From Janthinobacterium sp. 64 (GTDB lineage Bacteria; Pseudomonadota; Gammaproteobacteria; Burkholderiales; Burkholderiaceae_D): 64,000 nucleotides of DNA. This document shows, one piece after another, positions 62,719 to 64,000 of the stretch (position 1 is its first letter; each line of letters starts with the position of its first letter). The position numbers were made by a program, and so were the translations under genes. Below the pieces are notes generated by a model. The model made no database searches. It saw only the letters and a list, made by a program, of their open reading frames with translations, and was not told the DNA's origin. The DNA is taken from NCBI RefSeq assembly GCF_002813325.1, contig NZ_PHUG01000001.1, positions 5,022,001-5,086,000 on the forward strand, read 5' to 3'.

Positions 62719-63348
62719 CTATTTGGGACACATGCCGATCATCGTTTCGCCCTGCTTGCCGGCGCGCGTGGTCACGCACAAGCTGCCCAGCGCGCTGGTG
62801 ATTTTATACGTGCGGCTGCCCTTGGCCTCATTCGCGCCGATTTCCTCGATTTTTGATGCCTCGTACCATTTCGGCGGCACGGCCGCGTAGGCTTCGGCAA
62901 AGCCTTGCTGCATGCGCTTGTAACCCGTGTCCTCGAATTTCTCTCCGCCCCGCTGCGGGAATTCCTTGCGCAACTCCCTGTCGATCTTGCCCACGTCGCG
63001 CTTGGCTTGCGCCAGGATATCGGCCGCGCTGGGCGCTGGCGTCACTGTGATCGCTTCCGGCGCTGCAGGTGCTGGCACCTGTTCGATGGCGGGCGCCGGC
63101 ATGGGCCGGCGAGGCACTCTTGCGACAGTTGGTTTTGTGCTGGGTAACGCTACGGGGACGGGCTTGGGCGGTGCCGGCAGCGTGTGGCGCAGCCAGGTGA
63201 TGGCCGGACCTTGCTGCAGGTTGTCGTCAGAGGCAAGGCGGGGCCGCGACTGCACGATGACATAGGCCAGCCCTGCGTGTAGCAGGATGATCAGCAGCAA
63301 GCCGGGCGCGCGGCGGGGCAGGATAGTCAGCGAGGTCATGGAGGGCAT
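62719..63348 (-). CDS. TonB-like single-spanning protein with proline-rich region
   Basis: A 209-residue protein. A membrane helix near the N-terminus (GLLLIILLHAGLAYVIV) follows a short basic tail; residues about 55-110 are Pro/Ala/Val-rich (ITWLRHTLPAPPKPVPVALP). The C-terminal 90 residues are a small folded domain with two cysteines (SLCVTTRAG, GMCPK). The layout is like TonB, but the C-terminal domain does not show the TonB signature. Role unknown. No exbB or exbD is adjacent. Confidence 0.75.
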   Translation of the reverse strand: MPSMTSLTILPRRAPGLLLIILLHAGLAYVIVQSRPRLASDDNLQQGPAITWLRHTLPAPPKPVPVALPSTKPTVARVPRRPMPAPAIEQVPAPAAPEAITVTPAPSAADILAQAKRDVGKIDRELRKEFPQRGGEKFEDTGYKRMQQGFAEAYAAVPPKWYEASKIEEIGANEAKGSRTYKITSALGSLCVTTRAGKQGETMIGMCPK

Positions 63349-63512
63349 GGTGGTTCAGGTACGCCAATGTATCTGAGGCATTTGATCATTATCTAAAATG
63401 TCACAAGCGCTTACAAAAAAGTGCTGCATGGAAATTTCGACCTTGTGGCCGCCAGCGGGGAACCCCGTACCGGCTTGACGATCCAACTCCCTACACTGTG
63501 GGAGGACACATC

Positions 63513-63839
63513 ATGATGCAGGTAAAGGAAGTGGCACGGCGCTTCGGCGCCATCGAACACGCGATCGGCCAGGCGGCCCAGCTGTGCGGCCAGCAGCAGG
63601 GCATGCCCATGGATTTGAAGGATTGCATCAACCAGCTGGACCAGCAAAAGAGCGCCGTGCGGCAAGCGATCGACACGCAAGACGATGCGCGCATCCGGCA
63701 AGCCGTCGACCAGATGGAATCCTTGGGCGACCGCGCCAAGCGGGCCTGCGGCACGGCGTCCAGCGTCACGCCGGAAATGAAGAGCGCCGTGCTCAAGGTG
63801 CACGATGAATTGTCGGACCTGAAGCACCAGCTGCATTAA
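63513..63839 (+). CDS. Hypothetical 108-residue helical protein
   Basis: The ATG at 63513 follows GGAGG after seven bases. The product is all helical and moderately charged (EVARRFGAIEHAIGQAAQLC, then VRQAIDTQDDARIRQAVDQM), with no signal or membrane segment. I see a four-helix-like heptad pattern but no known domain. It is monocistronic, between the divergent TonB-like gene and the convergent LytTR gene. Confidence 0.72.
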   Translation: MMQVKEVARRFGAIEHAIGQAAQLCGQQQGMPMDLKDCINQLDQQKSAVRQAIDTQDDARIRQAVDQMESLGDRAKRACGTASSVTPEMKSAVLKVHDELSDLKHQLH

Positions 63840-63852
63840 CCAGTTGCATTAG

Positions 63853-64000
63853 CTACATCTGGCGGAACAGATGCGCATATAAAGGACTGACGCGCAGCTG
63901 CGCCGGATGCTGGCGCAGGGTCAGCGACAGCTTGCCCGCCTCGTCGCGCACGGCCGTGGCGATGGCGCTGGCGTTGACGATGGTGCTCCGGTGGATTTGC
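63853..64000 (-). CDS. LytTR-family response regulator, C-terminal end (partial)
   Basis: Only the last 49 residues lie in the window; the gene continues beyond 64000. The segment QIHRSTIVNASAIATAVRDE, then LSLTLRQHPAQLRVSPLYA, is the end of a LytTR DNA-binding domain (HRSxIVN and the LxVSxxYA strand). LytTR regulators commonly have a receiver domain N-terminal to this part and partner a LytS/AlgZ-type kinase. Function cannot be told from this fragment. Confidence 0.8.
   Translation of the reverse strand, partial: QIHRSTIVNASAIATAVRDEAGKLSLTLRQHPAQLRVSPLYAHLFRQM

Overview
The window is high-GC (roughly 60-65%), densely coding chromosome from a Gram-negative beta-proteobacterium. The mix of genes (TonB receptor, Tsx-like channel, GluQ, GlnS, ExoI, type VI secretion genes, and several short conserved genes I associate with Oxalobacteraceae) points to a Janthinobacterium/Massilia-like organism. 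This placement is inference from gene content and base composition, not from a marker gene. No rRNA, tRNA, CRISPR array, transposase or prophage is visible.

Layout. 1-3.0 kb: end of a TonB-dependent receptor, a terminator, then gluQ. 3.0-14.8 kb (minus strand): a type VI secretion island tssF-tssG-vgrG-DUF2169-rhs followed by a small AT-rich ORF that is a candidate immunity gene; the last part of rhs and the region beyond it are much more AT-rich than the rest. 14.8-20.7 kb: a nucleoside uptake locus, with a Tsx-like porin divergent from an ABC transporter (ATPase, two permeases, BMP-family binding protein). 20.8-28.0 kb: HDOD protein, M28 peptidase, MDR oxidoreductase with divergent LysR regulator, MFS exporter, LLM flavin oxidoreductase. 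28.2-37.3 kb: a galactose operon, galT - M24-fold protein - galK - GH2 hydrolase - a 1278-residue protein that joins a glycoside hydrolase, a glycosyltransferase and a UDP-galactopyranose-mutase-like FAD enzyme in one frame. 37.3-43.6 kb: heptamer repeat, lipoprotein, small genes, a possible small RNA, SDR, the lemA-TPM-TPM operon, pyrF, and two hairpin repeat elements. 43.6-51.7 kb: exonuclease I, DUF5610 protein, a cNMP-GGDEF protein, a ribosome-associated HPF-like protein, DUF1345, MFS, ferredoxin-type reductase and an NAD epimerase. 51.7-64 kb: small genes, a small HTH-like protein, a GRDP-like protein with a tandem-repeat tail, a CHASE histidine kinase, glnS, a four-gene operon led by a minimal J-domain protein, a LysR/MFS divergent pair, a TonB-like protein, a small cytosolic protein and the end of a LytTR regulator.

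The three most distinctive pieces are the hydrolase-transferase-oxidoreductase fusion in the galactose operon (with a metal-ligand-poor M24 protein beside it), the short cysteine-rich Rhs tip with its adjacent AT-rich ORF, and the GRDP-like protein whose tail is an array of AYSGRAVQA-type repeats. All functional statements come from reading motifs by eye; no database search was possible.
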